A DNA stretch of 64,000 bases from Polaromonas sp. OV174 (GCF_900112285.1 NZ_FOKZ01000017.1:36069-100068), one strand, 5' to 3'; numbered from the stretch's first letter, positions 1 to 9,437 are shown. A program made the numbers and translations. Notes: generated by a model from the letters alone, not told the origin.

Positions 1-538
1 GGCCGGCATCACCACCGTGTTTGTCACCCACGACCAGGAAGAAGCGCTGGCCATGTCGGACCGCATCGCCATCATGGACCGCGGCAATATTGCTCAGCTG
101 GGCACGCCGGAAGAACTCTATGGCACGCCGGTCAATGCCTATGTGGCCGACTTCATCGGCTCGGCCAATGTGATTGCGGTGCCGGCCGAGCGGCTGCGGG
201 CCGAGGGCGGCGGCGGCTCCCGCCATGTGCGCTTTCACCTCGGTGGCCGCCCCTTTGACGGCGTGCAAGGCAGCGACACCCTGGGCGAACAAGGCATGTT
301 GATCGCACGCCCGGAAGACCTGTCGCTGATGGCGCCGGCGCCGCATGTGCCCAACACCATTTCCGGCCATGTGCTGCGCCGCCAGTACCTGGGTTTCAAG
401 ACCGCTTACCGCATCAAGCTGCACGACCAGTCCGAAATCCGGGTGGAACTGCATGCTGGCAATACCGTGGCCGACTTTCAGGCCGGTGACGCCGTGCAAG
501 TACTGGTGCCGGCCGACAGCCGCATCGTTTCCGTCTAA
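1..538 (+). CDS. ABC transporter ATP-binding protein, C-terminal part (5' end outside window)
   Basis: About 178 codons are visible, read in frame from base 2. The fragment starts just before the H-loop ([19 protein letters not shown]), the switch histidine region of ABC ATPases. The Walker A, Walker B and signature motifs must lie upstream of the window. The rest is the C-terminal regulatory (TOBE-like) region found in importers of the PotA/FbpC/UgpC class. It would hydrolyse ATP at the inner membrane to drive import through the permease encoded 11 bases downstream. A binding-protein gene follows, so the three genes form one importer operon. The substrate is not evident; ferric iron or phosphonate-type ligands are known for this class. 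Confidence 0.9.
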   Translation, partial: AGITTVFVTHDQEEALAMSDRIAIMDRGNIAQLGTPEELYGTPVNAYVADFIGSANVIAVPAERLRAEGGGGSRHVRFHLGGRPFDGVQGSDTLGEQGMLIARPEDLSLMAPAPHVPNTISGHVLRRQYLGFKTAYRIKLHDQSEIRVELHAGNTVADFQAGDAVQVLVPADSRIVSV

Positions 539-549
539 GAAAGAGCGCC

Positions 550-2196
550 ATGAAAATCAACTGGTGGCCCTGGGGCTTTCTGACGCTGCTCAGCCTGGTC
601 CTGCTTCTCTTTTTTGTGTTTTATCCCCTGGGCATGCTGTTCATCAACAGCGTGCAAGACGACTCTGGCGCCTTCTCGCTGGCCGGCTTCATCAGCCTGC
701 TCAATGACAGCCAGTATGTGCAGGCCTTTCGCAACACGCTGGTGCTGGGCGTGGCGGTTACCGCCTGCACCGTGGCCGTGGGCGTGCCCTTTGCCTACAT
801 GGTGGCGCGCTACGAGTTTCCGCTGAAAAACCTGGTCGCCGTCCTGCCCATCATGACCATCGTCATCCCCGAGATCATCGTGGGCCAGTCCTGGCTGCTG
901 CTGCTGGGCAACAATGGGCTGATCACCAACGTCATGGCCGACTTGGGGGTTGAGCTGCCGACGTTTTACGGCTGGACCGGTATGGTATTTTCCATGACGC
1001 TGGTCTACTACACCTATATCTACCTGGGTGTGCTGGCCGCGCTGCGCGGAGTTGACAGTCAGCTGGAAGAAGCCGGCCTGAGTCTGGGCACCTCGCCACT
1101 GGTGACCAAGTTCCGCGTGCTGGTGCCGGTCATACTGCCGGCGGTGCTGGTGAACGCGCTGGTGGTCTTCACCCTGGTGGTGGGCAATTTCGCGCTCTCC
1201 ATGCTGCTGGGCAGCCGGGTGCCGCTGCTCTCGGTCATGACTTACAACACCTTTGTCAGCGAAATGGGCGGCAGCCCCATGCTGCAAAGCGCCATGTCGG
1301 TGGTCTCCATAGGCATCGTCGCCGTGGTGCTCTTCCTGCAAAAACGCGTGGTCGAGCGCAAGATCTACACCATGACGCAAGGCCGCGCACCGGCGCCTAT
1401 CCGCGTGCGCTCAGGCGCCGCCTTGCTCTACACCACCGCGGTGGGCCTGGTGATCCTGCTGTCGATGTTGCCGCTGATCATCGTGTTCGTGGCGGCGTTC
1501 ACCGAAACCAGCGGCCCCGTCATGCGCTGGGGCCAGTGGTCTCTGTCCAGCCTGCAACGCGCCCTGCACGGCGCGCCCGAGCCCATACTGAACTCGCTGA
1601 AGTTCGCCTCCATGGCGACGCTGACCGGCGTGGCCTTTGCCGTGCTGGTGAGCTATCTGACCATCAAGAAGAAGAATATCTTCACCCAGGCACTGGACTA
1701 CATCGTGGTGCTGCCGCTAACCATTTCCGGCACGGTGCTGGGTATTGCCCTGGTGCAGACCTTCAACACCGGCTGGCTGGTGCTGGCCGGCAGCTCGGGC
1801 ATCATGGTGCTGTGCTACACGGTGCGCCGCCTGCCCTTTGCGGTGCGCAATGCCTCGTCCACGCTGTTCAACATTCCCGACTCCATCGAAGAGGCCTCCA
1901 TCAGCCTGGGCGTGTCACCGCTGATGACTTTTTTCAAGGTGATTTTGCCGGCCATGAAGGCTTCGCTGATATCGGCCGCCATCCTGATGTGGGTCACCAC
2001 CATCTCCGAGCTGTCGGCTTCGGTGGTGGTCTATACCGGCGGGCTGGAAACCATGCCCATTGCCATCTTCCGCCAGGTCGATGGCGGACGCCTGGGCCTC
2101 GCATCGGCCTATGGTGCGGCCCTGGTCAGCGTGATCCTGCTGCCCATCGTGGTGTCTATCAAGGTCTTTCGCATCAATCTTTTCTCCAGCAAGTAA
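550..2196 (+). CDS. ABC transporter permease, fused double-domain type
   Basis: This 548-residue inner-membrane protein has two homologous permease halves in one chain. Each half has about six hydrophobic segments and an EAA-type loop for docking the ATPase: EEAGLSLGTSPL near residue 175 and EEASISLGVSPL near residue 450. That architecture is typical of FbpB-like and PhnU2-like permeases, where one polypeptide replaces a permease dimer. It starts 11 bases after the ATPase stop and lies 25 bases before the binding-protein gene, so co-transcription is likely. The substrate is inferred only from class membership (Fe3+ or 2-aminoethylphosphonate type). Confidence 0.9.
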   Translation: MKINWWPWGFLTLLSLVLLLFFVFYPLGMLFINSVQDDSGAFSLAGFISLLNDSQYVQAFRNTLVLGVAVTACTVAVGVPFAYMVARYEFPLKNLVAVLPIMTIVIPEIIVGQSWLLLLGNNGLITNVMADLGVELPTFYGWTGMVFSMTLVYYTYIYLGVLAALRGVDSQLEEAGLSLGTSPLVTKFRVLVPVILPAVLVNALVVFTLVVGNFALSMLLGSRVPLLSVMTYNTFVSEMGGSPMLQSAMSVVSIGIVAVVLFLQKRVVERKIYTMTQGRAPAPIRVRSGAALLYTTAVGLVILLSMLPLIIVFVAAFTETSGPVMRWGQWSLSSLQRALHGAPEPILNSLKFASMATLTGVAFAVLVSYLTIKKKNIFTQALDYIVVLPLTISGTVLGIALVQTFNTGWLVLAGSSGIMVLCYTVRRLPFAVRNASSTLFNIPDSIEEASISLGVSPLMTFFKVILPAMKASLISAAILMWVTTISELSASVVVYTGGLETMPIAIFRQVDGGRLGLASAYGAALVSVILLPIVVSIKVFRINLFSSK

Positions 2197-2221
2197 TTTT
2201 TTTCAACCCAAGAGGCTCTCA

Positions 2222-3205
2222 ATGAACATCAAGTCCTTTTTGCAATGCACGCTGGCCGCCGCCGGCCTGGTGGCCAGCCTGGCGCAGGCTCAAACCGTGG
2301 TGCTGTACTCCTCGAACAACACCGAAACCATAGAGACCGCGCTCAACGTGGTCAAAAAGAAGTCGCCCTCGCTCAACGTGCAGCAGGTCACGGGCGGCAC
2401 GGGCTCGCTGATGAAGCGCATCCAGGCCGAGTCCAAAAGCCCGCGCGGCGACGTGCTGTGGAGCGGCGGCTTTGGCACGCTGGGCGCGTACAAGGATTTG
2501 CTGGAACCCTACCAGGCGCCCGAGCTGGCCGCCATTCCGGCTGAATTCCGCGGCCCGGGCAACCTGTGGGTGGGCACCAATCTGCACGTGATGGTGCTGA
2601 TGGTCAATGAACGCCAGCTCAAGGGCCTGGCCGCGCCCAAGACCTGGTCCGACCTGATGAAGCCCGAGTGGAAAGGCAAGTTCGCCATCACCGATCCGAG
2701 CAAGAGCGCTACCGCCTACATGCTGGTCTACGGCCTGCTCAAGCAGTTCGGCAAGGACGGGCTGGAAAAAATCGCCGCCAACGCCGTCGTCACGTCATCC
2801 TCGGGCACCACCTACAAGGGCGTGGCCGCGGGCGAATACCCGGTCGGCCTGACCATCGAATACGCCGCGCAAGAATATGTGGCCGGCGGCCAGAAGGAAA
2901 TCAAGCTGGTCTACCCGAGCGAAGGCAGCTACCTGGCGCCCGAGGGCATGTTCATCGTCAAGGGCGCCAAGAACATGGACGCCGCCAAGGCGCTGTACAA
3001 CGGCCTGATGAGCAAAGAGGCGCAAGAGGCGCAACTGGTGAAGAACTTCCGCCGCCCCACGCGCACAGACATCGCCGTGTCCAAGCTGACCTCGCTGCCC
3101 GACCTGAAGTCCATCAAGGTTTTCCCGCTCAACCAGGAAGCGGCCTCTGCCGAATATGAGCAGTTGGTGGCCTTGTGGAACCTCGCCGTCAACAAGACGC
3201 GCTAA
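2222..3205 (+). CDS. ABC transporter periplasmic substrate-binding protein (Fe3+/phosphonate-type)
   Basis: The protein has 327 residues with a Sec signal peptide (lysine at residue 4, hydrophobic core, LAQAQ cleavage region near 22-26). The mature protein starts with a beta-strand (TVVLYSSNNTE) typical of AfuA/FbpA-like binding proteins. It would capture the ligand in the periplasm for the permease just upstream. The family includes binders of ferric iron, thiamine, polyamines and aminoethylphosphonate. I could not assign the ligand, and no obvious paired-tyrosine iron site could be confirmed by eye. It is the last gene of the operon and is followed by a strong terminator hairpin. Confidence 0.88.
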   Translation: MNIKSFLQCTLAAAGLVASLAQAQTVVLYSSNNTETIETALNVVKKKSPSLNVQQVTGGTGSLMKRIQAESKSPRGDVLWSGGFGTLGAYKDLLEPYQAPELAAIPAEFRGPGNLWVGTNLHVMVLMVNERQLKGLAAPKTWSDLMKPEWKGKFAITDPSKSATAYMLVYGLLKQFGKDGLEKIAANAVVTSSSGTTYKGVAAGEYPVGLTIEYAAQEYVAGGQKEIKLVYPSEGSYLAPEGMFIVKGAKNMDAAKALYNGLMSKEAQEAQLVKNFRRPTRTDIAVSKLTSLPDLKSIKVFPLNQEAASAEYEQLVALWNLAVNKTR

Positions 3206-3229
3206 GCTTCACCTATTACCCACTGTTCC

Positions 3230-3262
3230 GGCCTGATCACTGCCCAGTGGTCAGGCCTTTTT
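3230..3262 (+). terminator. Intrinsic terminator after the ABC importer operon
   Basis: A GGCCTGATCACTG arm pairs with CAGTGGTCAGGCC, with one G-T pair and a two-base loop, and a run of five T follows. It lies 25 bases after the binding-protein stop and just before the serine deaminase start, so it separates the two transcription units. Confidence 0.85.
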
Positions 3263-3275
3263 AATAGGTTTCGCC

Positions 3276-4664
3276 ATGTCCGTCAGCGCTTTTGATCTGT
3301 TCAAGATCGGTATCGGCCCCTCCAGCTCGCACACCGTAGGCCCCATGATTGCGGCCCGGCAGTTTGCCTGCAAACTGCGAGCGGCGGGCCTGTTGCCAGC
3401 CACCGCCACCCTTGTCACCGAGCTGTACGGCTCACTGAGCGCCACCGGCCGCGGTCACGGCACCGACCGGGCCATCATGCTGGGCCTGGCCGGCCATCAG
3501 CCGGACCAGATTGACCCGAACGCGATCGAACCGGCCCTGGCCAGCATCCGCGAAACCCAGCAATTGCGCCTGCTAGACATCCAACCCATCGCTTTCCGGG
3601 AGAAAGAGCACATGCTCTTCCTGCGCAAAAGCCTGCCCTTTCACCCCAATGGCATGCGCTTCGTGGCACTGGACGCGGCCGGCGCGGAGTTGGCCAGCGC
3701 TGAGTATTTCTCCGTCGGCGGCGGTTTTGTGGTCGACGCCGACGGCCAGCGCGTGCTGAACGAAACCAGCCTGGCCTTGCCGACTGCCGTCGAGCTGCCC
3801 TACCCCTTCGACACCGGCGCCGACCTGCTGGCGCAATGCAGCCGTCACCAGATGTCCATTGCGGCGCTGATGCTGGAGAACGAAAAGCAGTGGCGCACGC
3901 TGCCCGAGCTGCGCCGCCAGTTGCTGGCCATCTGGCAGACCATGGCCGGTGCGGTGCAGCGCGGCTGTGCCAGCAGCGGCCACTTGCCGGGCCGCATGCA
4001 GGTCCAGCGCCGCGCGGCCGGTCTGTACCAACAACTGCAGAACCCCGACAAGAATGCGCCGCTCGATCCGCTGGCCGCCATGGACTGGGTCAATCTGTAC
4101 GCCATTGCCGTCAACGAAGAAAACGCCGTAGGCGGCCGCGTGGTCACGGCCCCGACCAACGGCGCGGCCGGTGTCATCCCCGCCGTGCTGCATTACCAGC
4201 AGCGCTTTGTGGCTGGCGCCAGCGAGGACCACATCATCGACTTTTTGCTGACGGCGGCGGCCATAGGCATCATTTACAAGAAGAACGGCTCGCTGTCGGG
4301 CGCCGAAGTCGGCTGTCAGGGCGAAGTCGGCGTCGCCTGCTCGATGGCCGCGGGGGCGCTGGCGGCCGTCATGGGCGGCAGCCCCGCGCAGGTGGAAAAC
4401 GCGGCCGAAATCGGTATGGAGCACAACCTGGGCATGACCTGCGACCCGATCAGCGGTCTGGTGCAGATTCCCTGCATAGAGCGCAACGCCATGGGCGCCA
4501 TCAAAGCCATCAACGCCGCACGCATGGCCTTGCGAGGCAACGGAACCCATGTGGTCTCGCTGGACAAGGTCATCAAGACCATGATGCAGACCGGCGCCGA
4601 CATGAAGACAAAATACAAGGAAACCTCGCGCGGCGGGCTGGCCGTCAATATTGTCGAATGCTAG
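3276..4664 (+). CDS. sdaA: L-serine ammonia-lyase (serine deaminase), Fe-S type
   Basis: The protein has 462 residues, the usual size for the single-chain bacterial enzyme. It converts L-serine to pyruvate and ammonia in the cytoplasm, using an oxygen-sensitive [4Fe-4S] cluster. The N-terminal beta domain opens with [19 protein letters not shown], a signature of the family. The alpha domain carries the conserved cysteines in [26 protein letters not shown] and IPCIERN. The start is an ATG right after the preceding terminator. It appears monocistronic, because the next gene has its own start region 58 bases downstream. Confidence 0.96.
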   Translation: MSVSAFDLFKIGIGPSSSHTVGPMIAARQFACKLRAAGLLPATATLVTELYGSLSATGRGHGTDRAIMLGLAGHQPDQIDPNAIEPALASIRETQQLRLLDIQPIAFREKEHMLFLRKSLPFHPNGMRFVALDAAGAELASAEYFSVGGGFVVDADGQRVLNETSLALPTAVELPYPFDTGADLLAQCSRHQMSIAALMLENEKQWRTLPELRRQLLAIWQTMAGAVQRGCASSGHLPGRMQVQRRAAGLYQQLQNPDKNAPLDPLAAMDWVNLYAIAVNEENAVGGRVVTAPTNGAAGVIPAVLHYQQRFVAGASEDHIIDFLLTAAAIGIIYKKNGSLSGAEVGCQGEVGVACSMAAGALAAVMGGSPAQVENAAEIGMEHNLGMTCDPISGLVQIPCIERNAMGAIKAINAARMALRGNGTHVVSLDKVIKTMMQTGADMKTKYKETSRGGLAVNIVEC

Positions 4665-4722
4665 CAAGGCGCCGATCGAGTGCACCCTAGACTTTTAAAT
4701 CATTTATTACTGGAGACTTCAG

Positions 4723-5637
4723 TTGTTCCTACGTGGCCCATCCATCTTTCTTCTCGCAGCTTGCTTGTACTTTCCTGCGCATTCCCAGCCAGCGGCGCGG
4801 GGGAATGAAGCCCCCAGCCGGGTGCTCGACAAGCTGCGGGCCGGTGGGCCACTGGTCATCGCCTTTCGTGAATCCTCCATCCCTTTTTCCTACATGGCGT
4901 CCGGCAAGGAACCTGTGGGTTACGCGATTGACTTGTGCCTGCAACTTGCCGACGTGCTGCGCAAGGAGCTGAAGCTGCCCAATATGCAGGTGTCGTATCT
5001 GCCCGTGAGCGCGGCGCAACGGATTCCCAGCATCGTCGAGGGTCGCGCAGACTTACAGTGCAGCTCGACCATCAACAATGCCGAGCGCCGGGAAAAAGTG
5101 AGCTTCACCATCCCCCACTTCATCACGGGTATTCGCTACCTGGTGAAGGCAACGAGCAACATCGACTCGTTGGAGGATCTCAAAGGCAAGCGCGTGGTGT
5201 CTACGGTAGGCGCCACCGGATTGCAGATTCTTGAACAAAAGAACCGGGAGCTGCTGCACGGCATGACCATCCTGCCGGCACCGACCCATACCGCCGCCGT
5301 CGAAATGGTCGAAAGCGGCAAGGCGGATGCCTTTGCCATGGACGACATCCAGCTCTACAGCCTGGCCGCGAATCGGCCAGACCCCAAGGCCTTGAAAGTT
5401 GTCGGAAAGTTTCTGACCACCGATGCCCTGGCGATCATGTTCGCCAAGGACGACCTGCCACTCAAACGCTTGGTTGACCGGGAAATGCGCCGGCTGATCA
5501 TGTCGCGCGACATCTACCCCATCTATGACAAATGGTTTATGCAGCCCATCCCGCCCAAGGGTCAAAGCCTGCAATTGCCGCCCAGCTACCTGTTGAAGGA
5601 CTTCTGGAAATATCCCTCCGACTTTGTGCCGGGATAA
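4723..5637 (+). CDS. Periplasmic amino-acid-binding protein (GltI/SBP_bac_3 type), no transporter beside it
   Basis: The protein has 304 residues and starts at TTG, preceded by GGAG eight bases upstream. The N-terminus is a signal peptide (FLLAACLYFPAHSQ). The mature part matches family-3 solute-binding proteins for acidic or polar amino acids: FRESSIPFSY, then an RIPSIVEGRADLQCSSTINNAERR segment typical of GltI relatives. It ends with a KWFMQPIPPKG tail. It resembles the protein at 21088-21972 along its length, so the two are paralogues. No permease or ATPase gene is adjacent, so it must share a transporter encoded elsewhere or act as a sensor ligand-binder. The ligand is unknown. Confidence 0.85.
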   Translation: MFLRGPSIFLLAACLYFPAHSQPAARGNEAPSRVLDKLRAGGPLVIAFRESSIPFSYMASGKEPVGYAIDLCLQLADVLRKELKLPNMQVSYLPVSAAQRIPSIVEGRADLQCSSTINNAERREKVSFTIPHFITGIRYLVKATSNIDSLEDLKGKRVVSTVGATGLQILEQKNRELLHGMTILPAPTHTAAVEMVESGKADAFAMDDIQLYSLAANRPDPKALKVVGKFLTTDALAIMFAKDDLPLKRLVDREMRRLIMSRDIYPIYDKWFMQPIPPKGQSLQLPPSYLLKDFWKYPSDFVPG

Positions 5638-5731
5638 GGGCTTCAGCTGCAGCGCGGCGGCCCGATGGTGCAGCGCATCAATGTGTTGATGTGCTGGCGG
5701 CCGCCCCCAAGTCCCATGGGACAATCGGCGC

Positions 5732-6583
5732 ATGCGTCCCACGAACACCCCGGAAACCTACGTTCAGGAAAAAGCTGCCGCTTCAGGCAGCAGTTTTTAT
5801 TACGCCTTCCTGTTTTTACCCAAAGAGCGGCGCGCCGCCATCACCGCTTTTTATGCCTTTTGCCGCGAAATTGACGATGTCGTCGATGAAATAAGCGACA
5901 CCGGCGTCGCCCGCACCAAGCTGGCCTGGTGGCAAGGCGAGGTGCTCAAGTCCTATGCCGGCCAGCCCACGCATCCGGTGATGCGGGCGCTGATGCCCTT
6001 GGCGGCGACCTACGGCATCGAGGCACGTCACCTGCAGGCCGTCATCGAAGGCTGCCAGATGGACCTGGAACAAAACCGCTACCTCGACTTCCCCGGCCTC
6101 ACGCGCTACTGCCACCTGGTGGCGGGCATCGTCGGCGAAGTGGCGGCGCGCATTTTCGGCCAGACCGACGAGGCCACCACGGCCTACGCCCACAAGCTGG
6201 GCCTGGCCTTTCAGCTCACCAACATCATTCGTGACGTCGGCGAAGACGCCATGCGCGGGCGCATCTACCTGCCTGTCAATGAGCTGCAGCAGTTTGACGT
6301 GAAGGCGCATGAAATCCTGAAGCGCCAGTATTCGGATCGCTTCACCGCACTGATGCAGTTCCAGACCGAGCGCGCGCTGGCGCTTTACGACGAGGCGCTG
6401 GCCCTGCTGCCCGAAGCCGATCGCCGGGCGCAAAAGCCAGGCCTCATGATGGCCAGCATCTACCGCACCTTGCTGCGCGAAATTGCCGCCGACAACTACC
6501 AGGTGCTGCACCAGCGCGTCAGCCTCACGCCACTGCGCAAGTTCTGGCTGGCCTGGAAAACCCAGGCTTTCGGAACGATTTAG
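5732..6583 (+). CDS. hpnD: Presqualene diphosphate synthase (squalene/phytoene synthase family)
   Basis: The protein has 283 residues and belongs to the trans-isoprenyl diphosphate synthase family. HpnD condenses two farnesyl diphosphates to presqualene diphosphate, the first step of the bacterial three-enzyme route to squalene for hopanoids. Both Asp-rich motifs are present: EIDDVVDE near residue 50 and NIIRDVGEDAMRGRIYLP near residues 167-184. The FAD-dependent partner HpnE follows 139 bases downstream. HpnC, normally the first gene of an hpnCDE set, is not in this window, since an amino-acid binding protein precedes. Carotenoid-type synthase activity is a less likely alternative given the HpnE neighbour. 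Confidence 0.92.
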   Translation: MRPTNTPETYVQEKAAASGSSFYYAFLFLPKERRAAITAFYAFCREIDDVVDEISDTGVARTKLAWWQGEVLKSYAGQPTHPVMRALMPLAATYGIEARHLQAVIEGCQMDLEQNRYLDFPGLTRYCHLVAGIVGEVAARIFGQTDEATTAYAHKLGLAFQLTNIIRDVGEDAMRGRIYLPVNELQQFDVKAHEILKRQYSDRFTALMQFQTERALALYDEALALLPEADRRAQKPGLMMASIYRTLLREIAADNYQVLHQRVSLTPLRKFWLAWKTQAFGTI

Positions 6584-6585
6584 TG

Positions 6586-6655
6586 AGCCCCCACGCGCCC
6601 CACTTCGTGTGGTTCGCTGCGCCTGCGGCCTGGCCAAGCCAGTTCCGCGGCGCCG
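6586..6655. repeat. Dispersed repeat 1, copy in the hpnD-hpnE gap (divergent copy)
   Basis: The copy begins GCCCCCACG, then CACTTCGTGTGG, then CGCTGCGCCTGCGGCCTGG and a CCAAGCCAGT tail. It matches the copy at 23298 in order and wording but lacks the central CCCCCCGAGGGGG hairpin. It sits directly after the hpnD stop and accounts for most of the unusual hpnD-hpnE gap. Confidence 0.7.
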
Positions 6656-6722
6656 GCTTGCCAGCACCGCGCTTAGGCCAAGGCCAGCTGATGGCGTGTG
6701 CGGCCACTCCACGGCTTGCAAC

Positions 6723-8009
6723 GTGAGAGTCGCCGTCATAGGTGCCGGTTGGGCCGGCTGCGCCGCCGCCGTCGAAGCCACGCGACTCGGTCACCAGGCT
6801 ACCTTGTTTGAAAGCGCCCGCACCGCCGGCGGCCGGGCCAGACGCGTCATGGCCACAGTGGCCGGTCAACCGGTGGCGCTGGACAACGGCCAGCACATCC
6901 TGATTGGCGCCTACGCGGAAAGCCTGCGCTTGATGCGCGACTTGGGCGTTGATGTGGAAGCTAGCTTGCTGCGCCTGCCGCTGACCATGCAGTTTCCCGA
7001 CGGCAGCGGCCTCAAGCTGCCGCAGTGGCCGGCGCCGCTGGATGCCTTTGCCGGCATCCTGGGCGCACGCGGCTGGTCCTGGGCCGATCGGCTGTCGCTG
7101 CTCAAGGTAGCACTGGGCTGGCAGCTCAGGCGCTTTCAGTGCGATGCGGCTCAGTCGGTGACTGATCTGTGCCAAGGACTAACGGCCACGGCCATGGCCG
7201 CGCTGATCGAACCGCTCTGTGTGTCGGCGCTCAACACCCCGCCCGAGCGGGCCAGCGGCCAGGTGTTTTTGCGCGTCATGCACGATGCCCTGTTTGCGCA
7301 AAGCGGCGGCTCCAACCTGCTGCTGCCACGCGCCGACCTGAGCGCCCTGCTGCCCGATGCCGCGCTGGCCTGGCTGAGCGCACAAGGCAGCGCGCCGCAA
7401 CTGGGCGTACGCGTGCAAGCCATGGCGCCCACCAACGCCGGCTGGCGGCTCAGCACCGATAGCGATGCCGATCTTGCCTTTGATGCCGTGGTGCTGGCTT
7501 GTGCGCCCAAGGAGGCGGCGCGCCTGGTGGCAGGCAGCGGCGTGGCCGCCGACGCCTGGCTGATGCAGGCAAGCGGCTTGCGGCACGAGGCCTTGAGCAC
7601 GGTTTATCTTCATGCGCCACAGGCTCGCCTGCACCAGCCCATGCTGGCGCTGCGGGCCAACGCCGCCGAGCCGGCCCAGTTTATCTTTGACCGCGGCCTG
7701 CTGGGCGGCCCCGCCGGTTTGTTGGCCTTTGTCATCAGTGCCAGCACGGGCGACAGCGCCACGCTGACGCAACAAGTGCTGGCGCAGGCCAAAGGGCAAC
7801 TCGGGCTGACTGACTTGCAGCCGGTGCAGACGATTGTGGAAAAGCGCGCCACCTTTGCCTGCAGCCCGGGCTTGCAGCGCCCGCTGGCTCACATCGCGCC
7901 TGGCCTGCTGGCCTGCGGTGACTACATAGACGGGCCATATCCCGCCACACTGGAGGGCGCGATCCGCTCTGGGCTGCAAGCCGCCCGGGGCCTGCACCAA
8001 ACCGACTGA
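6723..8009 (+). CDS. hpnE: Hydroxysqualene dehydroxylase, FAD-dependent amine-oxidase-like
   Basis: With a GTG start at 6723 the protein has 428 residues, the normal HpnE length. It opens with a Rossmann dinucleotide-binding motif, VAVIGAGWAGCAAAVEA. The frame stays open upstream to 6483, but that part overlaps hpnD and a dispersed repeat, so I reject it as coding. A second conserved block near the C-terminus, CGDYIDGPYPATLEGAIRSG, is typical of FAD oxidoreductases of the phytoene desaturase/HpnE class. It converts hydroxysqualene to squalene after HpnD (and HpnC) action, in association with the inner membrane. HpnE is widely used for hopanoid production in proteobacteria. Confidence 0.9.
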   Translation: MRVAVIGAGWAGCAAAVEATRLGHQATLFESARTAGGRARRVMATVAGQPVALDNGQHILIGAYAESLRLMRDLGVDVEASLLRLPLTMQFPDGSGLKLPQWPAPLDAFAGILGARGWSWADRLSLLKVALGWQLRRFQCDAAQSVTDLCQGLTATAMAALIEPLCVSALNTPPERASGQVFLRVMHDALFAQSGGSNLLLPRADLSALLPDAALAWLSAQGSAPQLGVRVQAMAPTNAGWRLSTDSDADLAFDAVVLACAPKEAARLVAGSGVAADAWLMQASGLRHEALSTVYLHAPQARLHQPMLALRANAAEPAQFIFDRGLLGGPAGLLAFVISASTGDSATLTQQVLAQAKGQLGLTDLQPVQTIVEKRATFACSPGLQRPLAHIAPGLLACGDYIDGPYPATLEGAIRSGLQAARGLHQTD

Positions 8010-8018
8010 CGGCCGAAA

Positions 8019-8060
8019 ACTATCAAATAGATAGCGCGCTGCGCCCGTCAATAAAGCGCT
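8019..8060. repeat. Dispersed repeat 2 (CTATC-AT-GATAG type), between hpnE and the GST gene
   Basis: A short inverted repeat (CTATCAAATAGATAG) is followed by GCGCGCTGCGCCCGTC and an AAGCGCT tail. The same layout recurs at 40084 and, on the other strand, at 44398. It fills the gap between the convergent hpnE and GST genes, where it could act as a bidirectional transcription end. Confidence 0.65.
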
Positions 8061-8693
8061 TCAGGCACTTTTCGCCATATTTCTGACTTCCAGGAAGGCT
8101 GGCCTGGCCAGGCAACGCTGCAACCATTCGGCGACCCGTGGGCACTGCGTCATCAGTTCGCTCGCACCTTCCACCCAGGCCAGCACCGACGCCACGCAGA
8201 TATCGGCCACGGTAAAGCGCTCACCGGCCAGATAGCTGCGGCTTTGCAAATGCTGCTCCAGCACGCTCAAGGGGCCAGCCAAACGCCGCTGGGCCTCGTC
8301 GGCCAGCTGGCTCTTGCGACGCTCAACCGGCATCAGCACGCGGTGCATCAAAAACGCCAGGGCGTCTTTTTCACACTCGGTCATGGCCCAAAAACTCCAG
8401 CGCAGGATTTCGGCCTGCTCGGCATGATTTTCTGCCGCCAGCGAGGGCATATTGCTGCTTTTGAAGCGCTCGGCCAGGTACAGCGTACAAGCCATGGATT
8501 CCCAGACCAGCACGCCCTCGTCGTCAATCACGGGAATGCGGCCATTGGGATTGAGTAGCAAAAATTCCGGCGTGCGCGTGGCCCCGCCCAGGTAAGGCAG
8601 GGGAATATGCTCGTAGGCCAGGCCCAGCTCCTGCGCCACCCACAGAGGCCGTGCCGCACGCGAAGCCGCCGTGCCATAGATTTTGAGTGTCAT
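8061..8693 (-). CDS. Glutathione S-transferase family protein
   Basis: The protein has 210 residues with the two-domain GST layout. The N-terminal thioredoxin-like domain (about 1-80) contains the cis-proline region NGRIPVIDD and the glutathione-binding WESMACTLYLAERF (ESxAI-like motif). The alpha-helical C-terminal domain includes YLAGERFTVADICVASVLAW, the N-capping box of the GST fold. The likely first catalytic region is YGTAASRAARP, as in Ser/Cys-type bacterial GSTs. It is cytosolic, with probable glutathione conjugation or isomerisation, and the substrate is unknown. It is convergent with hpnE and is followed on the same strand by nothing co-directional until the HAD gene upstream. Confidence 0.88.
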   Translation of the reverse strand: MTLKIYGTAASRAARPLWVAQELGLAYEHIPLPYLGGATRTPEFLLLNPNGRIPVIDDEGVLVWESMACTLYLAERFKSSNMPSLAAENHAEQAEILRWSFWAMTECEKDALAFLMHRVLMPVERRKSQLADEAQRRLAGPLSVLEQHLQSRSYLAGERFTVADICVASVLAWVEGASELMTQCPRVAEWLQRCLARPAFLEVRNMAKSA

Positions 8694-8722
8694 GGAAAGC
8701 CTTCAGAAAAAGTAGGCCGCAC

Positions 8723-9418
8723 TCAGGCGGGGAACAACTCGCACAACTCTACCAGCGTGCTCACAGTTTCATGCGGTTCATCGGGATGAGCCCACAGGTG
8801 TTCGGAGCGGTTGACCCAGACCGTCTGCATGCCGCAGTTGAGAGCGCCCAGTACGTCCAGCATGGCATCGTCGCCCACATGCAGCACCTCGGACGGCAAC
8901 ACCTCGGCAGCGCTGGCGGCGGCAAGGAAAATACGCGGGTCGGGCTTGGCCACGCCAAACTGCGGGGCGCTGATGCTGGCCCGAAAATACGATTCAATGC
9001 CTATGCGCCGTATGTCCGCACTGCCGTTGGACAAGGCGATCAAGGGAAAACGGCTGGCCAAAAATGCCAGCGACTGCAACGCATCGTCAAACAAGGTCAC
9101 CCGATTCCGTTCGGCATAAAAAACATCGAAGCCCGCCTCGGCCAGCAAGGGGTCCTCACCGGAGCGGTAGAGGGCAACGCGAATCGCCTCGCGGCGAATG
9201 GCGCTCAGGTCGTGCTTGAGCTCGGGCCGCGAACGCAGTACTTGCGCACGAATTTCATGCCTGGCCGATTGATTGGCGAACAACGCGGCAGTCATGGGCG
9301 CCTGTCGGCTCAGCCAGTGCTCCAGCGCCTTCTCGGCCCGCTCTATGGCGGGCCAAATCGGCCACAAGGTATCGTCAAGATCCAGTGTGATGGCTTTGAT
9401 AATGGTCAGATCAAGCAT
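8723..9418 (-). CDS. HAD-superfamily hydrolase (phosphatase)
   Basis: From the ATG at 9418 the protein has 231 residues. The start is chosen because the first HAD motif, ITLDLDDTLWPIWPA, follows at once; a longer frame upstream overlaps the divergent hemH start. Motif II (LIALSNGSADI) and the motif III/IV region (KPDPRIFLAAA, then VLHVGDDAMLDVLGALNCGMQTVWVNR) are complete. These features define a class-I HAD phosphatase of the YigB/haloacid dehalogenase type, acting on small phosphorylated metabolites in the cytoplasm. The specific substrate cannot be read from sequence. The divergent neighbour is hemH, 19 bases away. Confidence 0.9.
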   Translation of the reverse strand: MLDLTIIKAITLDLDDTLWPIWPAIERAEKALEHWLSRQAPMTAALFANQSARHEIRAQVLRSRPELKHDLSAIRREAIRVALYRSGEDPLLAEAGFDVFYAERNRVTLFDDALQSLAFLASRFPLIALSNGSADIRRIGIESYFRASISAPQFGVAKPDPRIFLAAASAAEVLPSEVLHVGDDAMLDVLGALNCGMQTVWVNRSEHLWAHPDEPHETVSTLVELCELFPA

Positions 9419-9437
9419 AGGTAGGCGAGAATAACCC

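Noticed and set aside
3573..4685. Long minus-strand open frame opposite sdaA
   Set aside because: It has no recognisable motif, and serine deaminase signatures cover the same DNA on the plus strand.
6483..6722. Upstream in-frame extension of hpnE
   Set aside because: It overlaps the end of hpnD and a dispersed repeat, and encodes an Arg/Pro/Ala-rich peptide before the true Rossmann motif start.
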